Of a stretch of DNA of 64,000 nucleotides, positions 54,971 to 63,284 are shown in pieces. Both the position numbers and the translations under genes were made by a program. This DNA is from Corynebacterium glaucum. Its GTDB lineage: Bacteria; Actinomycetota; Actinomycetes; Mycobacteriales; Mycobacteriaceae. The stretch is taken from assembly GCF_002287505.1 (NCBI RefSeq), contig NZ_CP019688.1:1104674-1168673 (forward strand), read 5' to 3'. The notes beneath the pieces were generated by a model. That model ran no database searches, had not been told where the DNA came from, and worked only from the letters and a program-made list of their open reading frames with translations. Numbering within the stretch: the stretch's first letter is position 1; each line of letters begins with the position of its first letter.

Positions 54971-55043
54971 GCCCCGTTCGTCTAGCGGCCTAGGACGTCG
55001 CCCTCTCACGGCGGTAACACGGGTTCAAATCCCGTACGGGGTA
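54971..55043 (+). tRNA. tRNA-Glu (anticodon CUC), copy 2
   Basis: Identical over all 73 nt (and 4 more 3' bases) to the gene at 48282. See the finding on the direct repeat. Confidence 0.94.
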
Positions 55044-55062
55044 CAACTTTGAAATAATAGGT

Positions 55063-55092
55063 GCAGCCCAGCTTTGACATAAGCTGGGCTGC
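55063..55092 (+). terminator. Perfect hairpin abutting the start of the SbnA-like gene
   Basis: GCAGCCCAGCTT and its complement form a 12-bp stem with loop TGACAT, ending on the base just before ATG 55093. No U-tract follows. It may terminate tRNA-Glu or act as a 5'-UTR structure hiding the next gene's start. Confidence 0.6.
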
Positions 55093-56076
55093 ATGCCTTT
55101 AACTGAAAAGTTTCCCGCGTCACCCGATTACCTTCCAGGTGGGTTGCTCAGCGCCATCGGGAACACCCCGCTCGTGGATTTGTCCGCGGGCTTTAGCCAT
55201 TCCGCCACCGACGTCGTTGAGGTGTGGGGCAAGCTCGAATCCTTCAACCCCGGAGGCAGCGCCAAGGATCGCACTGCGCGCGCACTGGTCGCCGACGCGA
55301 CCGAGAAGGGCATTCTCTACCCAGGCGCCATCGCCGTCGAGTCGAGCAGCGGCAACCTCGGTGTGGCTCTGGCCCGCGAGGCTGTCACGGGTGGGTGGGA
55401 GTTCCACTGCGTGGTGGACCAGCGCACCAACGCCGCCACCGTCGCAATGATCAAAGCACTCGGTGCGACCTTGCACCCGGTCACGGGACCGGACCCGGAC
55501 ACCGGTGACTGGCTCGCTGCACGCCGCAAGAAGGTCGCGGAGCTCAAAGCAGAACTTGGCGCTGTGAACCTGGACCAATACTCCAACCGAGCAGCGTTCG
55601 ACGCCCACGATTTCGGCACGATGGCGGAGATCGTTGACCAGCTCGGCCACGCGCCGGAGGTCCTCGTGGTTTCGGTCAGCACCACCGGCACCGTCGGCGG
55701 GTGCCTGCGCCACATCCGCGAGCACAACTACGCCACTGAGGTCGTCGCAGTCGACGCGGAGGGCTCCGTGCTTTTCGACGGCACCCGCGGCGAACGCATC
55801 CTCCCGGGCTACGGCGCCGGGGTGGTGCCCGAGCTCTCGAACGAAGTTGAACCGGACCGCGTGATCCGTGTCGCCGCCAAGGACGCGATCGCAGCCGCGC
55901 GCAGTTTGGCACGCTCCACTGGCTTTGCGCCGGGGGCTTCGGGCGGGGCGGTTGCCCATGCCGTCGATAAGCTTGCGCGCGAAGGCGCGCGCGAGATCGC
56001 CGCGATTTTCCACGACGACGGCCGCGCGTACCTCGATACCGTCTACAACGATGAGTGGGTGCAGCAATGCGTGTAG
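55093..56076 (+). CDS. PLP-dependent cysteine synthase/SbnA-like enzyme
   Basis: 327 residues of the fold-II PLP family: IGNTPLVDL, KLESFNPGGSAKDRTAR (PLP Lys), ESSSGNLGVALAREA, VVSVSTTGTVGGCLRHI and TGFAPGASGGAVAHAV. Its length, the modified SGNLG and the VSTTGTVGGC loop are closer to SbnA (which makes ACEGA from O-phosphoserine and glutamate) than to biosynthetic CysK. The substrate is unproven. The start is ATG 55093, right after the hairpin and without a Shine-Dalgarno; a TTG at 55144 with AGGTGGG upstream is the alternative. It overlaps the fusion gene, so the two act together. Confidence 0.75.
   Translation: MPLTEKFPASPDYLPGGLLSAIGNTPLVDLSAGFSHSATDVVEVWGKLESFNPGGSAKDRTARALVADATEKGILYPGAIAVESSSGNLGVALAREAVTGGWEFHCVVDQRTNAATVAMIKALGATLHPVTGPDPDTGDWLAARRKKVAELKAELGAVNLDQYSNRAAFDAHDFGTMAEIVDQLGHAPEVLVVSVSTTGTVGGCLRHIREHNYATEVVAVDAEGSVLFDGTRGERILPGYGAGVVPELSNEVEPDRVIRVAAKDAIAAARSLARSTGFAPGASGGAVAHAVDKLAREGAREIAAIFHDDGRAYLDTVYNDEWVQQCV
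55962..55972 (+). repeat. Dispersed 11-mer CGTCGATAAGC (within SbnA-like gene)
   Basis: An exact plus-strand copy coding A-V-D-K-L. Confidence 0.7.
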
Positions 56077-58826
56077 CGATTATCGGTGCTGGTCCGCGCG
56101 GGCTCTGGGCCGCTGAAGCACTCATGGAACGCGCGCGCCAACGCGGCGCCGCCATCGAGCTCGCGGTGTTCAACGACGGTCCCATCGACACGGCGTCCGG
56201 CAACGGCGCGTTCCAGGAATCCCTGCCTGACGAGTGGTTGCTCAACGTGCCCGCCCACGTCATCGAGACCCAGCTCGGCAGCTTCAACGATTGGCGCGGC
56301 GCCACCGACCCCTTCCCGCCGCGCAACACCGTCGGCAGGTTCCTCCAGGCCTCGTGGCGCGCGCTCGAACAGCACCTTCCGCCGCGCTGCTCGCTTGAAT
56401 TCAGGTCAGAGCAGGTCAGGGAGCTTTCGCTTGACGACGCCCACGTGCTCCTCGAAGGCGAGCCTTTCGAGGAAGTCCTGCTCACCACCGGCCACGCGCA
56501 ACACTGGCCCGGGTCGTTGGCAGGTGCAGAGATTGCCGGACTGCCCGTGATTGCGCCGGCGTACCCCGCGTCGCAGCTCGACTCGGTGGGGGAGGATGAC
56601 ATCGCTTTGGTGCGCGGCGCCGCGCTCACGTTCATCGACGTGACCCGCTACGTCAAAGCTAAGGTGTTCTACCCGGTCACGCGCACGGGACGGTTCATGG
56701 AGGTCAAGGCATACCCGGATGATGCGACGTCGCACGAACTCGCACCGGTGATTGCATCTTCGTCCGAGGAGATTCTGGAGTGCGACAACTTCGATGAGTT
56801 CGTTGCCATCCTCGCCGACTGCGCCACCCAGGTGCTCAGCATCGTGGGCGGCGAGGGCAGCGAGTCGGACATCAACGCTGTGCTGACCGGAGAGGACTTC
56901 TCCGGTGATCCGGTGGCAGAACTCCGCACCTCTCTTGCCGCGGCAGAAGGCGAGCGGCCGTGGACCCCGGCGCTTGCGGTGGCGCTCGCGTTCCGCGATA
57001 CGTACCCGGCCATCGTTGAGCGCGCCTCCTTCGGCGGGCGTGAAACCCTTGGCGGGCAGCGTTTCGACGCGCTGACCCGCACCCTTGAGCGCGTCGCGTT
57101 CGGACCGCCGCCGGCATCCGCCCGCGATCTGCTCGCGATGCTCGATGCCGGCCGGATCCGCACCGACATTTTCAGCCGCGGCGACGAGGACTTGGCCGCC
57201 CTGGCTAAGGAGGTCGGCGCGACCGTGGTCATCGACTCGGTGAACGCGCCCGCAGGCGTCGTCGAAGACACGCTGGTCGGCGATCTTGTCGAGCGCGGCA
57301 TCGGCACCCGCTACGCCGACACAGATGCGCTGCACATCGAGCGCGATGGCACCCTGGTCGGCCAGACCCGCATCGCAGCGGCCGGCCGCATGAACGAGGG
57401 TCTCATCCTCGGCCACGACACACTGCGCCGCGACAAGCACGACGTGATCGAGCGCTGGGCGGATCGCGTCAGCGCGGCCGCGATGGACAACCCCGACCGC
57501 GTTCACGGCCTGCCCCCGCTCGTACCGCGCAGCTACGACTGGTCGGAAGCGCTGCTCGCCGACCCGGAAGAAGCGCAGCGCCTCATCGATGCCTTCGGCA
57601 GCCCGGTGAACGTGCTCAACCCGGGCCCAATGGAGGCGAACATCGCCGAGCTCGTCGCAGCCGGCGAGAACATGGGCGTGGAGACGAAGATCTTCTACGC
57701 CCGCAAGGCGAATAAGGCCCTTGTCTTCGCAGACACCGTGCGCGATACGGACCACGGCGTTGACGTCGCCAGCGAGAACGAGCTGCGCCAGGTCCTCGAG
57801 CACGGCATGCCGGGCGACCGCATCATCTGCTCCGCCGCGATCAAGCCGGACCCGATGCTGCAGCTCGCGATCGACAACGGCGTCGTCATCTCCGTGGACA
57901 CCCGCGCAGAGTACGACCGCATCCGCGCCCTCGCCGAGGCCGCCGGCACGCAGGCCAAGGTCGCCCCGCGCCTCGCGCCCGACCCGGACACCATGCCACC
58001 GACGCGCTTTGGTGAGCGCCTGCGGGATTGGGATCGGCATTTGCAAGAGCCGTCGACAAGCGTGCGTGTAGTCGGGGTACATGCCCACCTGCACGGGTAC
58101 GCTGCGGCCGACCGCTCGAGCGCACTGCGCGAGTGCATGGAGCTGATCGACCGGCTGCGCGACGCCGGGCACGCGCCAGAATTCATCGACATCGGCGGCG
58201 GCGTGCCCATGCGCTACCTGGAGCACGAGTCGCAGTGGCGTGACTATCAGGCGGCGATCGCCGCGCAGCGCGAGGGTTACGCCGCGCCGTTCACCTGGAA
58301 ATCCGACCCGCTGCGCAACACCTACCCCTACTGGCAAGAACCGACGCGCGGCGCGTGGCTCGAGCAGGTGCTCGGCGATAGCGTCGCGGAGGCCATGCAG
58401 GCACGCGGCTTGCGGTTGCATCTCGAGCCGGGCCGTTCGCTTCTCGACGGCTGCGGCGTCATCCTCGCCCAGGTGGCCTTTGTCAAGACACGCTCGGACG
58501 GGCTTCCCCTCGTTGGGCTGGCGATGAACCGCACCCAGTGCCGCACCACGTCGGACGACTACCTCACCGACCCGATCCTGCTCAAACGCGGCGCAGATTC
58601 GGAACCGATGGAGGCGTTCTTGGTCGGCGCGTACTGCATCGAGGACGAGGTGATTCTGCGGCGCAGAATCCGCTTCCCCCGCGGCGTGGCGGCGGGCGAC
58701 ATCATCGCGATCCCGAACGCGGCCGGCTACTTCATGCACATTCTGGAAAGCGCGTCGCACCAGATCCCGCTGGCGAAAAACGTCGTCTACCCGCCGGGCG
58801 AACTCGACGCGATCGACCAGCGCTAG
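56067..58826 (+). CDS. Fusion: FAD/NAD(P)-binding protein + fold-III PLP decarboxylase
   Basis: About 919 residues from two parts. Residues 1-470 are a flavin/NAD(P)-binding domain (AIIGAGPRGLWAAEALMERA; ESLPDEWLLNVPAHVIETQLG; VLLTTGHAQHWPG), like the NAD_binding_9 group. Residues 495-919 are a fold-III decarboxylase of the lysA/ornithine type: GSPVNVLNPGPMEANI, FYARKANKALVF (PLP Lys at about 547), HGVDVASENELRQVLEHG, VRVVGVHAHLHGY, FIDIGGGVP, HLEPGRSLLDGCG. The decarboxylase resembles Y4yA-type proteins. The start is ATG 56067, overlapping the SbnA-like gene by 10 bp; GTG 56055 is an alternative. It probably makes and decarboxylates an unusual amino acid; the product is unknown. Confidence 0.72.
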   Translation: MRVAIIGAGPRGLWAAEALMERARQRGAAIELAVFNDGPIDTASGNGAFQESLPDEWLLNVPAHVIETQLGSFNDWRGATDPFPPRNTVGRFLQASWRALEQHLPPRCSLEFRSEQVRELSLDDAHVLLEGEPFEEVLLTTGHAQHWPGSLAGAEIAGLPVIAPAYPASQLDSVGEDDIALVRGAALTFIDVTRYVKAKVFYPVTRTGRFMEVKAYPDDATSHELAPVIASSSEEILECDNFDEFVAILADCATQVLSIVGGEGSESDINAVLTGEDFSGDPVAELRTSLAAAEGERPWTPALAVALAFRDTYPAIVERASFGGRETLGGQRFDALTRTLERVAFGPPPASARDLLAMLDAGRIRTDIFSRGDEDLAALAKEVGATVVIDSVNAPAGVVEDTLVGDLVERGIGTRYADTDALHIERDGTLVGQTRIAAAGRMNEGLILGHDTLRRDKHDVIERWADRVSAAAMDNPDRVHGLPPLVPRSYDWSEALLADPEEAQRLIDAFGSPVNVLNPGPMEANIAELVAAGENMGVETKIFYARKANKALVFADTVRDTDHGVDVASENELRQVLEHGMPGDRIICSAAIKPDPMLQLAIDNGVVISVDTRAEYDRIRALAEAAGTQAKVAPRLAPDPDTMPPTRFGERLRDWDRHLQEPSTSVRVVGVHAHLHGYAAADRSSALRECMELIDRLRDAGHAPEFIDIGGGVPMRYLEHESQWRDYQAAIAAQREGYAAPFTWKSDPLRNTYPYWQEPTRGAWLEQVLGDSVAEAMQARGLRLHLEPGRSLLDGCGVILAQVAFVKTRSDGLPLVGLAMNRTQCRTTSDDYLTDPILLKRGADSEPMEAFLVGAYCIEDEVILRRRIRFPRGVAAGDIIAIPNAAGYFMHILESASHQIPLAKNVVYPPGELDAIDQR

Positions 58827-58840
58827 TCCAGCGCTAATTC
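58826..58840. repeat. Target-site duplication, left copy
   Basis: A 15-bp sequence, GTCCAGCGCTAATTC, identical to 60486-60500; the first base is the last base of the fusion gene's stop codon. Confidence 0.85.
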
Positions 58841-58856
58841 TGTTATGTCCATAGAG

Positions 58857-58914
58857 TTTTTGGACGCGGAGTCCGGGGACTTTTTGGACGCGGAGTCCGG
58901 GGACTTTTTGGACG
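58857..58914. repeat. Subterminal 24-bp direct repeats at the IS left end
   Basis: Two exact 24-bp units (58857-58880, 58881-58904), each starting TTTTTGGACGCGGAGTCC, and a partial third copy to 58914. The inverse GTCCAAAAA occurs twice at the right end (60413-60421, 60437-60445). Likely transposase binding sites. Confidence 0.7.
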
Positions 58915-58925
58915 TGCCTAGCTGA

Positions 58926-60389
58926 TCATCGTTGTGGTCTACGTTTTGGGCGGGGCTTGGACAGGTTCGGTTTGAGCTGTGGCGGTTGGCGGTGCTTCAT
59001 CCCTTCGACGAGGTTGATGTTGATCTGCCCGCCGGGTGGCCTGTGACTCAGCGTGATCGGCAGCGGCACGCTGAAGAGGAATTCACCGTCGTGGGCTGTG
59101 AAAAACTCAGCGACGTTGTCCGCTGTGACCGTGGTGTAGAGCAGACGGTTTTTGAATCTCAGGCCGATGTAGAGGCCGTGGGCGAGCACGCGGACGACCC
59201 CGTCTTTGCTTACTCGGAGTTCGTCTGGGATGCCCCAACTGTTTGTTGATCGTGTCGTTGGCATCGTTAGGGTGGGGGTATCGGTGGGAGGTATGCCTTG
59301 CTGAGCTGCCATGTCATCGGTGCTGGCCTCGGGTGAAGTTGCCGCTTGCCCGGGGCCGTTTGTCGCTATGAGTGCTGCTTGCGGGTTGTGCGCTTGGTTG
59401 AAAGTGACCACGCGGGCCCAAACATTTTCAGGATCAAGCGGATGCGTGGGTGGTGCTGCCTTGGGGAAGGTGTCGAAAGCTTGGCGTGGGGTGATATGCA
59501 TTTTGCCCACCAGCAGCGATTGGTGGCGTCGTCGCTCGTTGTACACCTGGCGGTATTCAACGAGGTACGAGTTGACCTCAGCAAGGCTGACCGGGTGGCG
59601 CGCGTCTAGGAACTGAATCAGGGTGCGGTGGGAGCGCTCGTCTTTTCCCTGGGTTGTGGGAGCAAACCCAGCAATAGCCAGTACTCCTTCGCTGGCAAGC
59701 CACACTTCAGTAGCGGAGAGATGTCCACGGTGGTAGGTGGCGAACGCCTCGCCGTTATCGGAGAGGATCTCTTGGGGTTTGCCGTAGACAGCAAATGCCT
59801 CGGCTAATGCAGCGCGCGCATCAGTACCGTTTTCCGGCAAAGCGAATGCTTTAGTACCTACATCGAATCTGCTGGCGTCGTCGATGACCTGGTAGATCGT
59901 CACGTGAGTGTGGGCGTGGTCGAACAGCCGGTAGACCAGACCGTCGATCTGCCATAGCTCACCAACGAAATCGCGGGCGAATCGTTTATAGGAGCTGCGT
60001 GGGCGTTTACGGGCATTGGCTTCTACAAAACCCAACTCATGAAGCCACAACGCGATGGTGGAACGCGACGGGGTGCGATCAGGACCAACGGAATCGAACA
60101 AGGAGTAATAGATCGACCACGGGCCGTAATCCAACCCCTGTTCCATCAGATGTTGCCGAGCGTTGACGACTGCGATTTTGTCGGCTTCATCGAATCTTCT
60201 GGCCGGGTTCTTCGGAGCGGTCGAATCCGGCAGAATGCCCGATCGACCCTTCTGGGCAACCCGCTTTTTGATGTTGGTGTAGGTCTGACGCGAGATGCCC
60301 AATTCTTTGCAAAACTGTGTGATCGTTTTGCCGTCGCGGACCGGGTCAAAATCAGCGACCTTTCTGCGCTTGTGCAATGGAATAGCCAT
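58926..60389 (-). CDS. IS481-family transposase
   Basis: About 487 residues: an N-terminal HTH (KTITQFCKELGISRQTYTNIKKRVAQ), then the DDE integrase core: GELWQIDGLVYRLFDH (first Asp), EILSDNGEAFATY (second Asp), and QGKDERSHRTLIQFLDAR (Glu), ending YNERRRHQSLL. A C-terminal extension of about 170 residues has a Thr/Pro-rich linker and a small beta domain (LRVSKDGVVRVLAHGLYIGLRFKNRLL). No frameshift is seen, so it may be active. ATG 60389 (MAIPLHKRRKV) is the start. Confidence 0.9.
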   Translation of the reverse strand: MAIPLHKRRKVADFDPVRDGKTITQFCKELGISRQTYTNIKKRVAQKGRSGILPDSTAPKNPARRFDEADKIAVVNARQHLMEQGLDYGPWSIYYSLFDSVGPDRTPSRSTIALWLHELGFVEANARKRPRSSYKRFARDFVGELWQIDGLVYRLFDHAHTHVTIYQVIDDASRFDVGTKAFALPENGTDARAALAEAFAVYGKPQEILSDNGEAFATYHRGHLSATEVWLASEGVLAIAGFAPTTQGKDERSHRTLIQFLDARHPVSLAEVNSYLVEYRQVYNERRRHQSLLVGKMHITPRQAFDTFPKAAPPTHPLDPENVWARVVTFNQAHNPQAALIATNGPGQAATSPEASTDDMAAQQGIPPTDTPTLTMPTTRSTNSWGIPDELRVSKDGVVRVLAHGLYIGLRFKNRLLYTTVTADNVAEFFTAHDGEFLFSVPLPITLSHRPPGGQININLVEGMKHRQPPQLKPNLSKPRPKRRPQR

Positions 60390-60485
60390 CGGGCTATTCC
60401 ACCGCCGCAAATGTCCAAAAAGCCTCTAGACATCACGTCCAAAAACTTCCTGGACTCCATGCCCAAGAAGTCCCAAGACATCACA

Positions 60486-60500
60486 GTCCAGCGCTAATTC
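60486..60500. repeat. Target-site duplication, right copy
   Basis: GTCCAGCGCTAATTC, identical to the left copy at 58826-58840. Confidence 0.85.
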
Positions 60501-60504
60501 GGCG

Positions 60505-61197
60505 CTAAGCCAGTGCTGCGGACAGCTCCTCGGCGGCGGCCGTGAGCGCCTTGCCCACCTTCGCAGCGGGGCTCGGTCCGAGACGCTCCGCGGGGCCGGA
60601 CACCGAGAGCACAGCGACGACGCGTCCGTCTGCGTCGAAGATCGGTGAAGAGGCGGAGGCGAGGCCGACCTCGCGTTCCGCGACGGATTCTGCGAGGCGG
60701 AATTTCTTCACGTCGGCGAGTTCTTCGGGGCGGAAGGGGGAGGCGTCGATAAGCGAAAATGCCCCGAAAACCCGAGCGGCGGAGCCTGCGGCGAGGGTGA
60801 GATGGGAGCCGACGGGGACGGTGTAGGTGAGGCCGGACTCGGGCTCTTCGGAGGCGATGCAGGTGCGGGTGTCGCCGGTGAGCTCGTAAAGCTGGACCGA
60901 TTCGCCGGTAGTTTCGACGAGCTGGCGCATGATTGGGCCGGCAGCGGTGATGAGCCTCGGCGGAGTGCCGGAGGCAAAGTGGGCGAGTGCCGGGCCGATG
61001 GTCCACGCACCTTCGGCGGTGCGCGCGAGGATGTGGTGGACCTCGAGGGCCGTGGCGATGCGATGGGTGGTGGCGCGCGGCAAACCGGTATCCTGGCTGA
61101 GGCTGGCCAGCGACTTGTCGCCCCTGGCAACGGAACGCACGATGGCAACGGATCGGTCGAGGACCTTGATCCCGGAGTCTTCGCTATACTGTCTCAC
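60505..61197 (-). CDS. ltbR: IclR-type regulator LtbR (leucine/tryptophan biosynthesis)
   Basis: About 230 residues: winged-helix N-terminus [44 protein letters not shown], then an IclR effector domain ([30 protein letters not shown]-type loop). It is divergent from leuCD, as in C. glutamicum, where LtbR represses leuCD and leuB. The start is taken as GTG 61197 because a TAGTAT box on the minus strand would start transcription within 1-2 nt of it (leaderless); an ATG at 61221 lacks a ribosome site. Confidence 0.82.
   Translation of the reverse strand: MRQYSEDSGIKVLDRSVAIVRSVARGDKSLASLSQDTGLPRATTHRIATALEVHHILARTAEGAWTIGPALAHFASGTPPRLITAAGPIMRQLVETTGESVQLYELTGDTRTCIASEEPESGLTYTVPVGSHLTLAAGSAARVFGAFSLIDASPFRPEELADVKKFRLAESVAEREVGLASASSPIFDADGRVVAVLSVSGPAERLGPSPAAKVGKALTAAAEELSAALA
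60744..60754 (+). repeat. Dispersed 11-mer CGTCGATAAGC (within ltbR)
   Basis: An exact plus-strand copy; flank GCGAAAATG resembles the intergenic copies. Confidence 0.7.
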
Positions 61198-61203
61198 GGC
61201 ATG

Positions 61204-61212
61204 GATACTATC
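61204..61212. promoter_or_regulatory. Overlapping -10 boxes of ltbR and leuC
   Basis: GATACTATC is near-palindromic, so it offers TACTAT toward leuC and TAGTAT toward ltbR, which would make the two promoters mutually exclusive. Confidence 0.45.
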
Positions 61213-61244
61213 ATCTCGCATTCTGGAACCAAGGAGGAGTTGCT

Positions 61245-62666
61245 GTGGCTGATCAACCCTTAACGCTGGCGGAGAAGGTGTGGCGCGACCACGTCATCAC
61301 CAAAGGCGAGAACGGTGAGCCGGATCTGATCTACATCGACTTCCAGCTTCTCCACGAGGTGACCTCGCCGCAGGCGTTCGACGGTCTGCGCATGGCCGGC
61401 CGCGCGATGCGCCACCCCGAGCTGCACCTGGCTACCGAAGACCACAACGTGCCGACCGAAGGCATCGTGAGCGGCAATCTGCTAGAAATCGCCGAGCCGA
61501 CCTCGCGCACCCAGGTGGAAACCCTGCGCAAGAACTGCGAGGAGTTCGGCGTGCGCCTGCACCCGATGGGCGATGTGAAGCAGGGCATCGTGCACACCGT
61601 GGGCCCGCAGCTGGGCATCACCCAGCCGGGCATGACTATTGTCTGCGGCGACAGCCACACCTCAACGCACGGCGCGTTCGGCTCGATCGCGTTCGGTATC
61701 GGCACCTCCGAGGTCGAGCACGTCATGGCGACCCAGACGCTCAGCCTCAAGCCGTTCAAGACCATGGCTATCGAGGTCTCCGGCGAGCTGCAGCCGGGCG
61801 TGACCGCAAAGGACTTGATCCTGGCCATCATCGCGAAGATCGGCACCGGCGGCGGCCAAGGCTACGTCATTGAGTACCGCGGCGAAGCCATTGAGAAGCT
61901 GTCGATGGAAGCGCGCATGACCATCTGCAACATGTCCATTGAGGCGGGTGCGCGCGCCGGCATGGTCGCGCCGGACCAGAAGACCTTTGACTACGTCGAG
62001 GGTCGCGAGTACGCGCCGAAGGGCTCCGATTGGGACGACGCGGTTGCCTATTGGATGACGCTGCCTACTGACGACGGAGCGCAGTTCGACGCAGTCGTGG
62101 AGATCGACGGCTCCGCGCTCACCCCGTTTGTCACCTGGGGCACCAACCCCGGCCAGGGCCTGCCGCTCAGCGAAAACGTGCCAGACCCGGAGGACTTTAC
62201 CGGCGACGCCGCCAAGCAGGCCGCGGAGAAGGCCATCAAGTACATGGACCTCACCCCGGGCACCCCGCTGCGCGACATCAAGATCGACACTGTGTTCCTC
62301 GGCTCCTGCACCAACGCCCGCATCGAGGACCTTCGTGCCGCCGCCGAGGTGGTCAAGGGCAAGCACATTGCCGACGGCACCCGGATGCTGGTCGTCCCAT
62401 CCTCAACCATGGTGAAACAGCAGGCGGAAGAAGAAGGCCTGGACAAGGTCTTCACCGACTTCGGCGCCGAGTGGCGCACTGCAGGCTGCTCCATGTGCCT
62501 TGGTATGAACCCGGACCAGCTGGCGCCAGGGGAGCGTTCGGCGTCCACCAGTAACCGCAACTTCGAAGGCCGCCAGGGCCCGGGTGGGCGCACCCACCTG
62601 GTTTCCCCGCTGGTCGCCGCCGCGACCGCAATCACCGGCCACCTCGCAAGCCCCGCCGACCTCTAA
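61245..62666 (+). CDS. leuC: 3-isopropylmalate dehydratase large subunit
   Basis: 473 residues of the aconitase superfamily: [33 protein letters not shown], the Fe-S cysteine segments [14 protein letters not shown] and [10 protein letters not shown], and [17 protein letters not shown]. It isomerises 2-isopropylmalate to 3-isopropylmalate together with leuD. The start is GTG 61245 behind AAGGAGG. leuD starts 10 bp after its stop. Confidence 0.95.
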   Translation: MADQPLTLAEKVWRDHVITKGENGEPDLIYIDFQLLHEVTSPQAFDGLRMAGRAMRHPELHLATEDHNVPTEGIVSGNLLEIAEPTSRTQVETLRKNCEEFGVRLHPMGDVKQGIVHTVGPQLGITQPGMTIVCGDSHTSTHGAFGSIAFGIGTSEVEHVMATQTLSLKPFKTMAIEVSGELQPGVTAKDLILAIIAKIGTGGGQGYVIEYRGEAIEKLSMEARMTICNMSIEAGARAGMVAPDQKTFDYVEGREYAPKGSDWDDAVAYWMTLPTDDGAQFDAVVEIDGSALTPFVTWGTNPGQGLPLSENVPDPEDFTGDAAKQAAEKAIKYMDLTPGTPLRDIKIDTVFLGSCTNARIEDLRAAAEVVKGKHIADGTRMLVVPSSTMVKQQAEEEGLDKVFTDFGAEWRTAGCSMCLGMNPDQLAPGERSASTSNRNFEGRQGPGGRTHLVSPLVAAATAITGHLASPADL

Positions 62667-62676
62667 AGGAGCAACC

Positions 62677-63267
62677 ATGGAGAAGTTCACCACCCACACT
62701 GGTGTCGGCGTGCCGCTGACCCGTACGAACGTGGACACCGACCAGATCATCCCCGCGCGCTACCTGAAGCGCGTCTCCCGCACCGGCTTCGAGGACGGCT
62801 TGTTCTCCAACTGGCGCGAGACCGAGCCCGGCTTCGTGCTGAACCAGGAAGCATTCAAGAACGGCTCGGTGCTGTTCGCTGGCACCGACTTCGGCACCGG
62901 ATCCTCCCGCGAACACGCTGTGTGGGCACTCATGGACTACGGCTTCCGCGCTGTGTTCAGCCCCCGCTTCGCCGACATCTTTCGCGGCAACTCCGGCAAG
63001 GCCGGTCTGCTGGCCGGAATCATGGAGGAAGCCGACATCGAACTGATCTGGAAGCTGCTTGAGCAGGAACCGGGCCAGGAAGTCACCGTCTCGCTCGAGG
63101 ACCGCACCGTGCGGGTGGGGGAGAACGTCTTCACTTTCGACATCGACGACTACACCCGCTGGCGGCTCATGGAGGGTTTGGACGACATCGGGCTCACGCT
63201 TCGCGACGAGGGCGCGATCACCGAGTTCGAGGCGCAGAGGCCTGCGTTTAAGCCGGCTGTCTCCTAG
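62677..63267 (+). CDS. leuD: 3-isopropylmalate dehydratase small subunit
   Basis: 196 residues with the swivel-domain signature: [62 protein letters not shown]. The start is ATG 62677 ([11 protein letters not shown]) with AAAGGAG upstream; a longer reading goes back into leuC. It ends 17 bp before the coiled-coil gene. Confidence 0.95.
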   Translation: MEKFTTHTGVGVPLTRTNVDTDQIIPARYLKRVSRTGFEDGLFSNWRETEPGFVLNQEAFKNGSVLFAGTDFGTGSSREHAVWALMDYGFRAVFSPRFADIFRGNSGKAGLLAGIMEEADIELIWKLLEQEPGQEVTVSLEDRTVRVGENVFTFDIDDYTRWRLMEGLDDIGLTLRDEGAITEFEAQRPAFKPAVS

Positions 63268-63284
63268 ACGCTTAGCATTGCGGT

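Larger units (their letters stand above)
58841..60485. mobile_element. IS481-type insertion sequence (1645 bp)
   Basis: The ends match as short inverted repeats: left TGTTATGTC, right (reverse complement) TGTGATGTC. The element is bounded by a perfect 15-bp direct repeat, GTCCAGCGCTAATTC, within the range known for this family. It contains one transposase gene on the minus strand, with subterminal TTTTTGGAC repeats. The perfect duplication suggests a recent insertion, and joining the two flanks restores a simple convergent gap between the fusion gene and ltbR. Confidence 0.88.

Noticed and set aside
55093..56076. Housekeeping cysteine synthase (cysK)
   Set aside because: The substrate loop, length and operon partner point to an SbnA-like specialised enzyme; no cysE or sulfur genes are nearby.
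56406..58760. A 784-codon minus-strand frame opposite the fusion gene
   Set aside because: The plus-strand frame holds clear FAD and PLP motifs; the opposite frame is a codon-bias shadow without motifs.
58857..58914. CRISPR-like repeats
   Set aside because: The 24-bp units are adjacent without spacers and lie at an IS end; no cas genes are present in the window.
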